NCBI RefSeq assembly: GCF_003967075.1
Contig: NZ_AP018664.1
Span: 2,418,001-2,482,000, forward strand
Direction: 5' to 3'
DNA: 64,000 bases
Source: Sphingobium amiense
GTDB lineage: Bacteria > Pseudomonadota > Alphaproteobacteria > Sphingomonadales > Sphingomonadaceae
The position numbers and the translations under genes were made by a program. The stretch's first letter is position 1. The number at the start of each line of letters is the position of its first letter. The notes under the pieces were generated by a model that made no database searches, had not been told where the DNA came from, and saw only the letters and a list, made by a program, of their open reading frames with translations. Below are positions 10,681-19,890 of this stretch, one piece after another.

Positions 10681-12303
10681 TCACCGCGCCATGATCGCGA
10701 TGGCGAGCGCTTCGGCGACCTTGATGCCGTCGATCGCGGCGGACAGGATGCCGCCGGCATAGCCCGCCCCCTCCCCCGCCGGATAGAGGCCAGCGACGTT
10801 GAGGCTCTGGAAATCCCTGCCGCGCGTGATGCGCACGGGCGAGGATGTGCGGGTTTCCACGCCCGTCATCACCGCGTCGGGATGGTCGTAGCCTGCGATC
10901 TGGCGGCCGAAGACGGGCAGCGCCTCGCGGAAAGCGTCGATCACGAAGACGGGGAGGCAGTGCGACAGGTCGGTGGGCGTGACGCCGGGCTTGTAGGACG
11001 GCTCGACCGAGCCGAGTGCGGTCGAGGCGCGCCCTGCGAGGAAGTCGCCCACGGTCTGCCCCGGCGCGTGATAAGAGGAACCGCCCGCGACATAGGCCGC
11101 CGATTCCCAGTGGCGCTGAAAGTCGATCCCCGCGAGCGGGCCGCCGGGATAGTCGCGTTCCGGCTCTATGCCGACGACGAGTCCGGAATTGGCGTTGAAT
11201 TCGGCGCGGCTATACTGGCTCATGCCATTGGTGACGACGCGCCCTTCCTCCGATGTCGCGGCGACCACCCGCCCGCCGGGGCACATGCAGAAGCTGTAGA
11301 CGGTGCGCCCGTTGCCGCAATGGTGAGCGAGGCTGTAGGCCGCCGCGCCAAGGTCCGGATGGCCCGCGCATTTGCCGTAGCGGGCGCGGTCGATCCAGCC
11401 CTGCGGATGTTCGATGCGCACGCCGATGGAGAAGGGCTTGGCTTCCATATGGACGCCGCGACTATGCAGCATCTCGAATGTGGGCCGCGCGCTGTGACCG
11501 ATGGCGAGCACGACATGATCGGTCTCGATGACGCTGCCATCGTGGAGCACGACGCCGCGCAATTGCTTGCCCCCCTCTCCGTCCGGGTCCAGCACGAGAT
11601 CGTCGACACGGTGCTGCCAGCGATATTCGCCGCCCAGCGCCTCGATCTGGCGGCGCATGGATTCGACCATGGAAACGAGGCGGAAGGTGCCGATATGGGG
11701 GTGCGCTTCCCAGAGGATGTCATCGGGCGCACCGGCGGCGACGAACTCCTCCAGCACCTTGCGGCCGAGGAAGCGCGGGTCTTTCACCCGGCAATAGAGC
11801 TTGCCGTCGGAGAAGGTGCCCGCGCCGCCTTCGCCGAACTGGACGTTGGAATCGGGGTTCAGCTCGCCCCGCCGCCACAGCCCCCATGTGTCCTTCGTGC
11901 GTTCGCGCACCACCTTGCCGCGATCGAGGATGATGGGGCGGAAGCCCATCTGGGCGAGGATGAGGCCCGCGAACAGACCGCATGGTCCCGCGCCGATGAC
12001 GACCGGACGCTTGCCGGTCCAGCCTTGTGGCGCTTGGGCGACGAAGCGATAGCGGGTGTCCGGGGTTGGGCGAACATCGTGATCGTCGGCGAAGCGGGCG
12101 AGGATGGCCGCCTCATCCGCGACATCGAGGTCGAATGTATAGACGATCTGGATCGCGTTGCGGCGGCGCGCGTCGTTGCCACGGCGCACGAGGGTGAAGC
12201 CGCGAAGGGCGGCTGGCTCCAGCCCCAGCCGGTCGCAGATGGCGGCGGGAACGGCGTCGGCGACATGGTCGAGAGGGAGCTTCAGGCCGGACAGTCGGAT
12301 CAT
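10681..12303 (-). CDS. FAD-dependent dehydrogenase of the COG2509 type
   Basis: A 540-residue flavoprotein whose substrate is unknown. An N-terminal ferredoxin-like region (1-95) precedes the Rossmann signature V-V-I-G-A-G-P-C-G-L-F-A-G (Gly104, Gly106, Gly109) and Asp127 for the ribose. F-G-E-G-G-A-G-T-F-S-D-G-K-L (about 157-169) is a strong family motif, and a late G-L-Y-P-A-G-E-G-A-G-Y-A-G-G-I closes the FAD site. Its ATG overlaps the stop of the upstream PepSY gene by 4 bases (ATGA), so it is probably translated together with the metal-uptake group. Confidence 0.88.
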   Translation of the reverse strand: MIRLSGLKLPLDHVADAVPAAICDRLGLEPAALRGFTLVRRGNDARRRNAIQIVYTFDLDVADEAAILARFADDHDVRPTPDTRYRFVAQAPQGWTGKRPVVIGAGPCGLFAGLILAQMGFRPIILDRGKVVRERTKDTWGLWRRGELNPDSNVQFGEGGAGTFSDGKLYCRVKDPRFLGRKVLEEFVAAGAPDDILWEAHPHIGTFRLVSMVESMRRQIEALGGEYRWQHRVDDLVLDPDGEGGKQLRGVVLHDGSVIETDHVVLAIGHSARPTFEMLHSRGVHMEAKPFSIGVRIEHPQGWIDRARYGKCAGHPDLGAAAYSLAHHCGNGRTVYSFCMCPGGRVVAATSEEGRVVTNGMSQYSRAEFNANSGLVVGIEPERDYPGGPLAGIDFQRHWESAAYVAGGSSYHAPGQTVGDFLAGRASTALGSVEPSYKPGVTPTDLSHCLPVFVIDAFREALPVFGRQIAGYDHPDAVMTGVETRTSSPVRITRGRDFQSLNVAGLYPAGEGAGYAGGILSAAIDGIKVAEALAIAIMAR

Positions 12304-13574
12304 GCCGTGCCTTTAGTCCCTCCCGCCGACAAAGGAAACCGGAGCCGCCGCACGAGCCACTCCCCGCCCAGCGCCCCGATCATGCTGACGCCGGTCAGGG
12401 GAAAGAGCGCGCCGATCAGGATCATGAGGCCCGCCACGGTACGGCGCGCCTGCGGGCTGGCGGGCGGCGGCGTGGCGAAACGGCGCTTCCACCAGAGGAC
12501 GGGCGCGGTGAGGCACAGCACGAGGAGACAGAGGCAGCCCGCCAGCATCAGCAGCCGGTTCGGCTCCCCATATTGCTGGCCCTGATGCGTGGCGATACCC
12601 CATTCGACGCCCTTCGCGCCGGGGCCGAACATGCGCCAGTCCATATCCTGCTCGACCGCGCCGGATGCCGCGTCGATCAGGATGGCGCGGGCGTCCTGCG
12701 CGCGGGTAACTTCGGTGGCGATGAGGTAAGGCGCGCCGGGACTGGCGGGCAGAATGATCCGGTAGCCGGAGGGCAGGCCGCGCCGCGCGGCGATGCGGGC
12801 AACTGCATCCACGCCGATGTCGCCGGGGCGGCCAGCGCCCGGCGCAGCGTCGCGCAGGGTCCAGGGCAGCGCGTCCTTCGCTGGCGTATCGAGCGGGATC
12901 GCCGCCATTTTTGGTCGGCCCCACTGGTTCGCGGCGACAATCCCGCGCAGGCCGCCGCCCCATATTTCCGTCCACGGCATGCCTGTGACGGCGAGGAACA
13001 GGATGACGCCCGCCGAAAGGAAGCCCAGCGTGCCGTGCAGGTCGCGCCAGAAGAGGCGGCCCTGCGCCCTTCCCCTTAGCGCCAGCGCGGGCTGTCCCCG
13101 GCGCGGCCAGCGCAGATAGAGGCCGGTGACGCAGAGCAGGATCGCCCAGCCCGCGACCACCTCCACGAGGCGATTGCCGACCGGGCCAGTGAGCGCGAGG
13201 CTGTGCAGATCCTTGATCGTCTTCATCACGCCGCCGCCGCGCATGTCGCCAAGGATGCGGGCGTCGCGCGGATCGACGAAATGGGTGACGGGCGGCGCCT
13301 TTCCTTCGCGGGTCACGACCTGCCAGCTTGCCTTTGGATCGGCGGGATGGAGGATCTGCGTCACCTGACCCTTCGCCGCCGCGATCAGACGGGAGGGCGG
13401 CAGCGTCCGTGCCGCCGGACCGTCGAGCCGCGTGGGGTAAAGCCGCGCCTCGATCTCCGGCTTGTAGAGGTAGAGCGCCCCCGTCACCGCCATCAGGGCG
13501 AGGACGGGCAGCACGATGAGGCCTGCGTAGAAATGCCAGCGCCACATCGCGCGGTAGAAGCCTGTCTGTGTCAT
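12300..13574 (-). CDS. PepSY-associated transmembrane protein (putative ferric reductase-like)
   Basis: A 424-residue inner-membrane protein of the PepSY-TM family, often found beside TonB receptors and proposed to reduce siderophore-bound metal. The first helix is about residues 15-37 (F-Y-A-G-L-I-V-L-P-V-L-A-L-M-A-V-T-G), with further helices near 145, 185, 360 and 400. K-D-L-H-S-L-A-L-T-G and R-D-L-H-G-T-L-G supply histidines of the kind that bind haem. The start at 13572-13574 is chosen because the longer frame upstream reads through the TonB receptor gene in the wrong frame. It lies 14 bases after that gene's stop and overlaps the FAD dehydrogenase by 4 bases. Confidence 0.85.
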   Translation of the reverse strand: MTQTGFYRAMWRWHFYAGLIVLPVLALMAVTGALYLYKPEIEARLYPTRLDGPAARTLPPSRLIAAAKGQVTQILHPADPKASWQVVTREGKAPPVTHFVDPRDARILGDMRGGGVMKTIKDLHSLALTGPVGNRLVEVVAGWAILLCVTGLYLRWPRRGQPALALRGRAQGRLFWRDLHGTLGFLSAGVILFLAVTGMPWTEIWGGGLRGIVAANQWGRPKMAAIPLDTPAKDALPWTLRDAAPGAGRPGDIGVDAVARIAARRGLPSGYRIILPASPGAPYLIATEVTRAQDARAILIDAASGAVEQDMDWRMFGPGAKGVEWGIATHQGQQYGEPNRLLMLAGCLCLLVLCLTAPVLWWKRRFATPPPASPQARRTVAGLMILIGALFPLTGVSMIGALGGEWLVRRLRFPLSAGGTKGTA

Positions 13575-13588
13575 CGGCTGCCCCCTTA

Positions 13589-15625
13589 TCAGAAGCGCGC
13601 GCGGACGCCCGCGTAAACCGCGCGGCGTTCGACGGGGTAGAAGGCGGCGCTGCCTTCGTCGGTGGATGTGGCAGGATTGTCGGGCACATAGCGCACGAGC
13701 GCGCTGATGTCCCCGATGGCGCGCCGGGCCGTCAGGTTGCGGGCGTCGAGGAACAGCGTCACGCCATCGCGCAACACCGCCTGCGCGCCGAGGTTGAGGA
13801 GAGCATAGCCCCCCGCCCGCTTGCTGTTGGCATAATCCACCCAGGCGCCCTGCGGTAGCCACTCGACAGCAGGCGAAAGGCTGAGCGATTCGCTGCCCAG
13901 CGTCAGTTCGGCGCGGTAGGCATGGCGCGGCACCACGGGCAGGCGGTTGTCGCCGAACTGTGTGTCGCGGCGAAAGCGGAAGTCGCTATACTGATAGACC
14001 TGCCGGACCTTCGCCCATGGGGCGAGCACGAGGCTGAGACCCGCTTCGACCCCCTGATGGCGCGTGCGGTCGGCGTTGAAGGTGGCGGCGGGGATAACGC
14101 CCGGCACGACATTATATTGCAGCATCTCGCCCCTGATGTCGGCGCGGTAGAGGCTGATGTCCCAGCTTGCGATGCCGACCGTGCCGCGCGTGCCGACCTC
14201 CGCCGTCCAGGCGCGTTGCGGGCGGACGGGGGTGAAGCCGGGCGCGCCGCCCGCCGGGGTCTGGCTGAGTTCGGAAAAGCCGGGCAGTTCGACCGACCGG
14301 CTGATATTGCCGTAGATCTGCCACGCGCCCCGGTCATAAAGCAGGCCGAATTTGGGCGCGAAGGCATCGAAGCTGACGCGGCCGCTCCGCTGCGGCGCGA
14401 AGCGGTTCGCGATGTCGCGCGTCCCATGGGTGTAGATGCCGCCCGCGATCAGCCAGAGGTCGGCGACGGGCGCGATGCGCGCTTCGCCATAGCTGTTGAT
14501 CGTCCGCGCGGTCTGGAGCGCGTTGGCCATGGGCGCGCCGGACCGGCCGGACAGGTTGATGAACTGCCGCGCGGCGGTGCGCCCGAAGCGCGCCTGCGTG
14601 CCGATGGTGATCGCGGCGGGGATCGAACCGATGCTCCCGGCAAGGTCGAGGCTGGCGAAGACGCCGCGATCTTCGGATTTCTGGTCGATCACCTGAAAGA
14701 TCGGGTGATGGAGGCTCTTGGCGTTATAGTAAGCGCCAAAGGCCAGCGTTCCGGCGGCCAGCGCGACCGTGGTGCGGTTCTGGAGGCGGATCGAATCGAT
14801 ATCGCGCGCCTGATCGCCCGCGAAATTGCCGCGCCCCGGATCGTTCAGCGCCGCCCGTTCGGTGAGCGCGCCGGGCAGCTTCTGCCGGATCGTCTGGACG
14901 CTGGCGTAGAAACGGGTTTCGACGCTGTGGCCGATCCGCAATCCGGCATTGCTGTTGAAGCGCAGCGCCCTGCGGTCCGCATGGGCGCGATCGCCGTCCG
15001 AACGGTCTCCTGAGACAGCGATGTAGACATCTCCGCGCGCATCCGCATGGCCGTAGGCGAGCTTGCCACGCAGCGTGTCGAAGCTGCCGCCGTCCATGCG
15101 CGCTTCGATACCCGGCGCGCTTCGCCCGGTCGGCGTCACGGCGTTGATCGCGCCGCCCAGCGTCGATCCGCCGAGGCGCAGGGCGTTGGCGCCGCGATAC
15201 ACCTCCACCTGCGAAAAGACCTGCGGGTCGAGTTCCTGAAAATCGCCATTGTCGTCGGCCATGTTGATCGGGATGCCGTCCTGAAGCAGCGTCAGGCCGC
15301 GCATGTGGAAGCCGCGCGACAGGCCCGATCCGCGAATCGAGATGCGCACTTCCTGCCCGAATCGCGGCTGGGTGTAGACGCCGGGGGAGAAGGCAAGGAC
15401 ATCGCGCAACGACACGGCGAGGCGGTTTTCATATTCCGTAGAAGCGACGAGATCGACGCCGCCGGGGGTGCGCCGGACGCGCTCCGTCGCGGCATCGTCG
15501 AGCGCGGCGGCGGTGACGATGATGGCCGGGCGACCGGCTTCCTCTTCGGCGAAGGCCGGACGACCTGAGAGGGCAAGGACGAGGGCGCACAGCGGCAGGC
15601 TGCGCGCGGCATGGATGCTTGGCAT
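13589..15625 (-). CDS. TonB-dependent outer-membrane receptor
   Basis: A 678-residue receptor. The signal peptide ends near residue 26 (A-F-A before E-E-E-A). The plug domain (about 45-160) includes P-G-V-Y-T-Q-P-R-F-G, then S-I-R-G-S-G-L-S-R-G, and V-E-V-Y-R-G-A-N-A-L-R-L-G-G; the beta barrel follows and ends in a C-terminal aromatic (A-R-F), as required for BAM insertion. Length is typical for small siderophore or metal receptors. Neighbours are DUF2946 upstream and PepSY and FAD proteins downstream, all on one strand, pointing to iron or copper acquisition. The ligand cannot be read from sequence. Confidence 0.92.
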   Translation of the reverse strand: MPSIHAARSLPLCALVLALSGRPAFAEEEAGRPAIIVTAAALDDAATERVRRTPGGVDLVASTEYENRLAVSLRDVLAFSPGVYTQPRFGQEVRISIRGSGLSRGFHMRGLTLLQDGIPINMADDNGDFQELDPQVFSQVEVYRGANALRLGGSTLGGAINAVTPTGRSAPGIEARMDGGSFDTLRGKLAYGHADARGDVYIAVSGDRSDGDRAHADRRALRFNSNAGLRIGHSVETRFYASVQTIRQKLPGALTERAALNDPGRGNFAGDQARDIDSIRLQNRTTVALAAGTLAFGAYYNAKSLHHPIFQVIDQKSEDRGVFASLDLAGSIGSIPAAITIGTQARFGRTAARQFINLSGRSGAPMANALQTARTINSYGEARIAPVADLWLIAGGIYTHGTRDIANRFAPQRSGRVSFDAFAPKFGLLYDRGAWQIYGNISRSVELPGFSELSQTPAGGAPGFTPVRPQRAWTAEVGTRGTVGIASWDISLYRADIRGEMLQYNVVPGVIPAATFNADRTRHQGVEAGLSLVLAPWAKVRQVYQYSDFRFRRDTQFGDNRLPVVPRHAYRAELTLGSESLSLSPAVEWLPQGAWVDYANSKRAGGYALLNLGAQAVLRDGVTLFLDARNLTARRAIGDISALVRYVPDNPATSTDEGSAAFYPVERRAVYAGVRARF

Positions 15626-15681
15626 GAGGATGCTTTCTGAAAAACCGGAAGAGGCCGCGCGCTATGGCGTGGCAGCGGGGA

Positions 15682-16092
15682 TCAGAAAGCGGTGGGCGGT
15701 CCCGAAGAGGGCGGCGGCGGCGCGGCGAGGCGCGCAATGAGGCCGGTCTTGAGCGCGAAAGCGACAGGCCCGAAGGCGACCTGCCATGCCGGGAGCGGCA
15801 GATCGGCGAGCACGAGCGGCGGAACGGCGGGCTGCGCCGACATGGCGAAGGGGCAATGCTGCTGCCCCTTCATGCCATCGTCGGGGCGACGGTCGCCGCG
15901 GCCGGGCGCCTTGTCCTGTGGCACGACCATGTTGACCGCGCCCTGCCCGGTGCAGAGCGTGACGACGACGCCCCGCTCGGTGCGCATGGGCATGAAGCCG
16001 GTCGGCGCGACGAGATGGACGGCGAGGACGAGCAGCGCCAGCGCCTGAAGCAGGCCGCGTGCGGTCGCGCTGGATCTTATGCCCCCCATCAT
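15682..16092 (-). CDS. DUF2946-like protein of a metal cluster
   Basis: A 136-residue protein with one N-terminal hydrophobic segment (about 12-34), a short motif L-C-T-G-Q-G and a later Q-H-C-P-F-A, then a proline-rich tail. This pattern resembles DUF2946 proteins, frequently encoded with TonB receptors and copper genes. It is first in the group DUF2946, TonB receptor, PepSY, FAD dehydrogenase. The Cys and His residues could bind metal; function is not established. Confidence 0.7.
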   Translation of the reverse strand: MMGGIRSSATARGLLQALALLVLAVHLVAPTGFMPMRTERGVVVTLCTGQGAVNMVVPQDKAPGRGDRRPDDGMKGQQHCPFAMSAQPAVPPLVLADLPLPAWQVAFGPVAFALKTGLIARLAAPPPPSSGPPTAF

Positions 16093-16173
16093 GGCCCTGC
16101 CCTAGCCGCTTGGCCCGGCCCTGTCACTCGGGCAAAAGGTCCGGGGCCGGATCGCGGCCGACCGTCTCTAACC

Positions 16174-16189
16174 TTGACGTAAACGTAAA
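16174..16189 (+). promoter_or_regulatory. LiuR-type operator upstream of the MerR gene
   Basis: TTGACGTAAACGTAAA is an imperfect palindrome of two 7-base halves with a 2-base spacer. From memory it resembles the site of LiuR, the MerR regulator of branched-chain amino acid and acyl-CoA degradation. It lies 20 bases before the MerR start, fitting autoregulation. Confidence 0.65.
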
Positions 16190-16208
16190 GCAGGATTACA
16201 TCGGAGCC

Positions 16209-16667
16209 ATGACCACACGCAGCAGCATCGCCGCCATCGACGTGCCCGATCATAGCGAGCGGCAGAGTTATAGCATCACCGACCTGTCGGACGAGTTCGG
16301 CGTGACCGCACGGGCGCTGCGCTTTTACGAGGATGAGGGGCTGATTTCACCCGAGCGGCACGGGCTTTCGCGCATCTACTCACGGCGCGACCGGGCACGG
16401 CTGGCGTGGATATTGCGCGGCAAGCGCGTGGGCTTCAGCCTGACTGACATTCGCGAGATGATCGACCTTTACGATGCCGACGAGGAGCATGAGGCGCAGC
16501 GCCGCGTCACGGTGGACAAGTGCAGGGCGCGCATCGACCTTCTCACCCGGCAGAAGGAAGACATCGACGCCGCCATCGCCGAACTCGCCGCCTTCGTGTC
16601 GGCGCTGGAGCAGAAGAGCGCGGGTGACGATGTGGCCGCGTTCGTCGCGTCCATCGAGAACAAGTAA
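16209..16667 (+). CDS. MerR-family regulator (LiuR-like)
   Basis: A 152-residue MerR protein. The winged helix spans about residues 19-88: Y-S-I-T-D-L-S-D-E-F-G-V-T-A-R-A-L-R-F-Y, then E-D-E-G-L. A dimerisation coiled coil follows (100-145). It lacks the Cys set of metal-sensing MerRs, fitting a metabolite sensor. The ATG at 16209 is preferred because it follows the operator; a longer frame upstream has no support. The acyl-CoA dehydrogenase begins 38 bases downstream on the same strand, so the regulator probably controls acyl-CoA oxidation. Confidence 0.87.
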   Translation: MTTRSSIAAIDVPDHSERQSYSITDLSDEFGVTARALRFYEDEGLISPERHGLSRIYSRRDRARLAWILRGKRVGFSLTDIREMIDLYDADEEHEAQRRVTVDKCRARIDLLTRQKEDIDAAIAELAAFVSALEQKSAGDDVAAFVASIENK

Positions 16668-16705
16668 TTCCTTCGACTACCGATAAAAGTTTTCAGGAGA
16701 CGATC

Positions 16706-18508
16706 ATGCCGACCTACGCCGCCCCCGTTCGCGACACCCGTTTCGTGCTGGATCATGTCGTGGGGCTTGATCGCTATGCCAATCTCCCCGGATTCGCGGC
16801 GGCCTCCCCTGATCTGGTCGAGGCGATCCTGACCGAAGGCGGCAAGATGGCCGCCGAAGTGCTGTTTCCGCTCAACCTATCGGGTGACAAGGAAGGCTGC
16901 GTCCGCAACGCCGATGGCAGCGTGACGACGCCCATGGGCTTCAAGGCGGCCTATGACCAGTATGTCGCGAGCGGATGGACGACGCTCCACGCGCCCGAGG
17001 AGTTCGGGGGCCAGGGTCTCCCTATGGTGATCGCCACGGCGGTGGGCGAATATATGTCGGCGGCCAATCAGGCGTTCGAAATGTATTTCGGCCTGACCTC
17101 GGGCGCGATCTCCGCCCTGCTGGCGAAGGGCAGCAGCGAGTTGCAGCATCGCTATATTCCCCGGATGGTGAGCGGCGAATGGACCGGCACCATGAACCTG
17201 ACCGAGCCGCATTGCGGCACCGACCTCGGCCTCATCAAGACGAAAGCGGTGCCGCAGGCCGATGGCAGCTACGCCATCACCGGCACCAAGATCTTCATTT
17301 CGTCGGGCGAGCATGACCTTGTCGACAACATCATCCACCTTGTCCTCGCCAAGACGCCGGATGCGCCGGAGGGCAGCAAGGGCATTTCTCTGTTCGTCGT
17401 GCCCAAGGTCTTCGTGAAGGAGGACGGATCGCTGGGCGAGCGGAACGCTGTGTCCTGCGGCTCCATCGAACACAAGATGGGCATCCACGGCAACGCGACC
17501 TGCGTCATGAACTATGACGGCGCGACCGGATGGATGGTCGGCGAGGAGAATAAGGGTCTGGCCGCCATGTTCATCATGATGAACGCGGCGCGGCTGGGCG
17601 TCGGCCTTCAGGGGCTGGGTCAGGCGGATATCGCGTTCCAGAACGCCGTCCATTATGCGAAGGACCGCCGTCAGGGCCGCGCTCTCACTGGCCCCAGGGA
17701 ACCGCAGGAAAAGGCCGATACGCTGTTCGTTCACCCCGATGTGCGACGGATGCTGATGGAGGGCAAGGCGATCACCGAAGGGCTCCGCGCGCTCATCCTG
17801 TGGACCGCGCTTCAGGTCGACCTGTCGCACAATGCGGCGAGCGAGGAAGAGCGGCAGGCGGCCGACGACATGCTCCAGTTGCTGACTCCGGTGGTTAAGG
17901 GTTACGGCACCGACAAGGGCTTCGACGTGGCGGTCGCGGCGCAGCAGGTGTTCGGCGGCCATGGCTACATCTGGGAAAATGGCGTTGAACAATATGTGCG
18001 CGACGCCCGCATCGCCCAGATTTACGAAGGCACCAACGGCATTCAGGCGATGGACCTTGTGGGCCGCAAGCTGCCGATGAACGGCGGCCGGGCGTTGCAG
18101 GCGTTCCTCAAGACGGTGGGTGAGGAAGTCGCCGCCGCGAAGGGCGACGAACAGCTCGCGCCTATTGCCGATGCGCTGGAAAAGGCGAGCGGCCAGTTGG
18201 GCGCGGCGACCATGTGGCTGATGCAGAATGCGATGAAGAACCCGGACAATGCCGGGGCGGGCGCGCATCATTATATGCACATTCTCGGCATCGTCGCGAC
18301 CGGCCTCATGTGGCTGCGCATGGCGAAGGCGGCCGCCGCGCTGATCGCGGCGGGTGAAGGAGACGCCGGGTTCCTGCAGGCCAAGCTGGTGACGGCGCGC
18401 TTCTTTGCGGAGCGGATCATGCCCGATGCGGGCGCGCTGCGCCGCAAGATCGAGGGCGGGGCCGAAACGCTGATGGCGCTCGACCCGGACCTGTTCCTGG
18501 CGGCGTGA
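16706..18508 (+). CDS. Acyl-CoA dehydrogenase (long, FadE-like with extra C-terminal domain)
   Basis: A 600-residue FAD enzyme for the first step of acyl-CoA beta-oxidation. It has the acyl-CoA dehydrogenase N, middle and C domains plus the extra C-terminal helical domain found in about 590-600 residue bacterial enzymes. F-G-G-Q-G-L-P lies near 105, M-N-L-T-E-P-H-C-G-T-D-L-G marks the middle domain, and I-Y-E-G-T-N-G-I-Q carries the catalytic base Glu441. A good Shine-Dalgarno (CAGGAGA) precedes the ATG. It follows the LiuR-like regulator and probably shares its promoter. Confidence 0.93.
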   Translation: MPTYAAPVRDTRFVLDHVVGLDRYANLPGFAAASPDLVEAILTEGGKMAAEVLFPLNLSGDKEGCVRNADGSVTTPMGFKAAYDQYVASGWTTLHAPEEFGGQGLPMVIATAVGEYMSAANQAFEMYFGLTSGAISALLAKGSSELQHRYIPRMVSGEWTGTMNLTEPHCGTDLGLIKTKAVPQADGSYAITGTKIFISSGEHDLVDNIIHLVLAKTPDAPEGSKGISLFVVPKVFVKEDGSLGERNAVSCGSIEHKMGIHGNATCVMNYDGATGWMVGEENKGLAAMFIMMNAARLGVGLQGLGQADIAFQNAVHYAKDRRQGRALTGPREPQEKADTLFVHPDVRRMLMEGKAITEGLRALILWTALQVDLSHNAASEEERQAADDMLQLLTPVVKGYGTDKGFDVAVAAQQVFGGHGYIWENGVEQYVRDARIAQIYEGTNGIQAMDLVGRKLPMNGGRALQAFLKTVGEEVAAAKGDEQLAPIADALEKASGQLGAATMWLMQNAMKNPDNAGAGAHHYMHILGIVATGLMWLRMAKAAAALIAAGEGDAGFLQAKLVTARFFAERIMPDAGALRRKIEGGAETLMALDPDLFLAA

Positions 18509-18520
18509 GCCGCAGGGCGC

Positions 18521-18560
18521 GCTGACCCTTCCTTTCCTTTGGCGGAAAGGATGGGTCAGC
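18521..18560 (+). terminator. Hairpin terminator after acyl-CoA dehydrogenase
   Basis: GCTGACCC and GGGTCAGC outer arms with inner CCTTTCC/GGAAAGG arms form a long, slightly interrupted stem. No clear T run follows, so it may be a weak terminator or an mRNA 3' stabiliser. Confidence 0.55.
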
Positions 18561-18603
18561 ATGCATCTGGCCAGACACCCTCCCCTTCTCTAGCATCGCG
18601 CGC

Positions 18604-19890
18604 ATGAGCATCGAGCGCGGCGCGCCTCCCTCTTCGTCCCGCACATTGGGCCTTGCCGCCTGCATCGCCCTCGTCATGGGCAATATGATCGGGTCGGGCG
18701 TGTTTCTCCTGCCCGCCGCCCTCGCCCCCTTCGGCTGGGACGCGGTGGCGGGATGGGGTTTCACCATCGCGGGATCGCTGCTGCTGGCTTTCGTGATCGC
18801 ACGGCTGACGGTGGCGATGCCGGACGCCAATGCGTCGCAGATGATCGCGCGCGCTTATGGACCGCTGGCCGGGTTCGCGATCGGGTGGATCTACTGGCTT
18901 TCGATCATCATCACCAACGTCACCATCGCGGTCGCGGCGACGGCGAATCTCAGCAGCATCGCGCCGGTGCTGGCACGACCCGGCATGGGCGTGGCCTGCT
19001 CCATCGGTTTTCTCTGGGCGATGACCGGCGTCAACCTGCTGGGCGCGCGGGCGGCGGGACTGACGCAGATCTGGACCACAGTCGTCAAACTGGTGCCCAT
19101 TGCCGTCGTGCTGGTGCTGCTGGCGATGATCCTCGGACGCGGCGAAGCGCAGGTCGCGCCCTTCCCTGCGCAGGGGCTGACCGGCGCGGGAATCACGGCT
19201 TCGGCGGCGCTCACTCTCTGGGCGCTGCTCGGCTTCGAGTCCGCCAGCATCGCCGCCGACAAGGTGCGCGACCCGGCGCGCACCATCCCGCGCGCGACGC
19301 TGATCGGGACGGCGGCAACGGGCCTCATCTACCTCATCGTCTGTTCGGGCATCGCGCTGACGCTGCCTGCGGCGGAAACGCAGACCGGATCGCCCTTCGG
19401 TGCGTTCGTCAGCCGCTACTGGTCACCCGGCCCGGCGCATTTCATCGCGATCTTCGTCGCGGTGAGCTGCCTTGGCGCGCTCAACGGATGGACGCTGTTG
19501 CAGGGGGAAGCCCCTCTGGCGATGGCTCGGGCGGGCGAGCTGCCGCGCTGGCTGGCGAAGACCGATGCGCAGGGCACGCCGGTGCGCGGCCTCATCCTGT
19601 CTACCGTGCTGGCCAGCCTGCTGCTGGTGGCGAACAGCCTGCAGGGGCTGGTGGCGCTGTTTACCGCGATGGCGCTGCTGGCGACATCGGCGACGCTGTG
19701 GCTCTATGTCGGCTGCGCGCTCGCCAGCCTGCGGTTCCGGCTGGCGGTTCCGGCGGCGCTGCTGGGGCTTGGCTATGCGCTCTGGACGCTGTGGGGCGCG
19801 GGGCTGGTCCCGAGCGGTTCGAGCTTCCTGCTGATGGCGGCGGGCCTGCCCTTCTACTGGTGGGCGCGGCGGGAAGCGGGGAGACTTTAG
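18604..19890 (+). CDS. APC-superfamily amino acid permease
   Basis: A 428-residue polytopic transporter of the basic amino acid/polyamine antiporter type. The substrate-binding first helix has [12 protein letters not shown], as in AdiC-like antiporters, and about 12 hydrophobic segments are visible. The substrate cannot be decided from sequence. Its stop codon shares bases with the convergent dnaJ stop (4-base overlap, TTAG). Confidence 0.88.
   Translation: MSIERGAPPSSSRTLGLAACIALVMGNMIGSGVFLLPAALAPFGWDAVAGWGFTIAGSLLLAFVIARLTVAMPDANASQMIARAYGPLAGFAIGWIYWLSIIITNVTIAVAATANLSSIAPVLARPGMGVACSIGFLWAMTGVNLLGARAAGLTQIWTTVVKLVPIAVVLVLLAMILGRGEAQVAPFPAQGLTGAGITASAALTLWALLGFESASIAADKVRDPARTIPRATLIGTAATGLIYLIVCSGIALTLPAAETQTGSPFGAFVSRYWSPGPAHFIAIFVAVSCLGALNGWTLLQGEAPLAMARAGELPRWLAKTDAQGTPVRGLILSTVLASLLLVANSLQGLVALFTAMALLATSATLWLYVGCALASLRFRLAVPAALLGLGYALWTLWGAGLVPSGSSFLLMAAGLPFYWWARREAGRL

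Noticed and set aside
15626..15681. Riboswitch or Fur box upstream of the TonB receptor
   Set aside because: The gap to the DUF2946 gene is only 56 bases and holds no recognisable structure.
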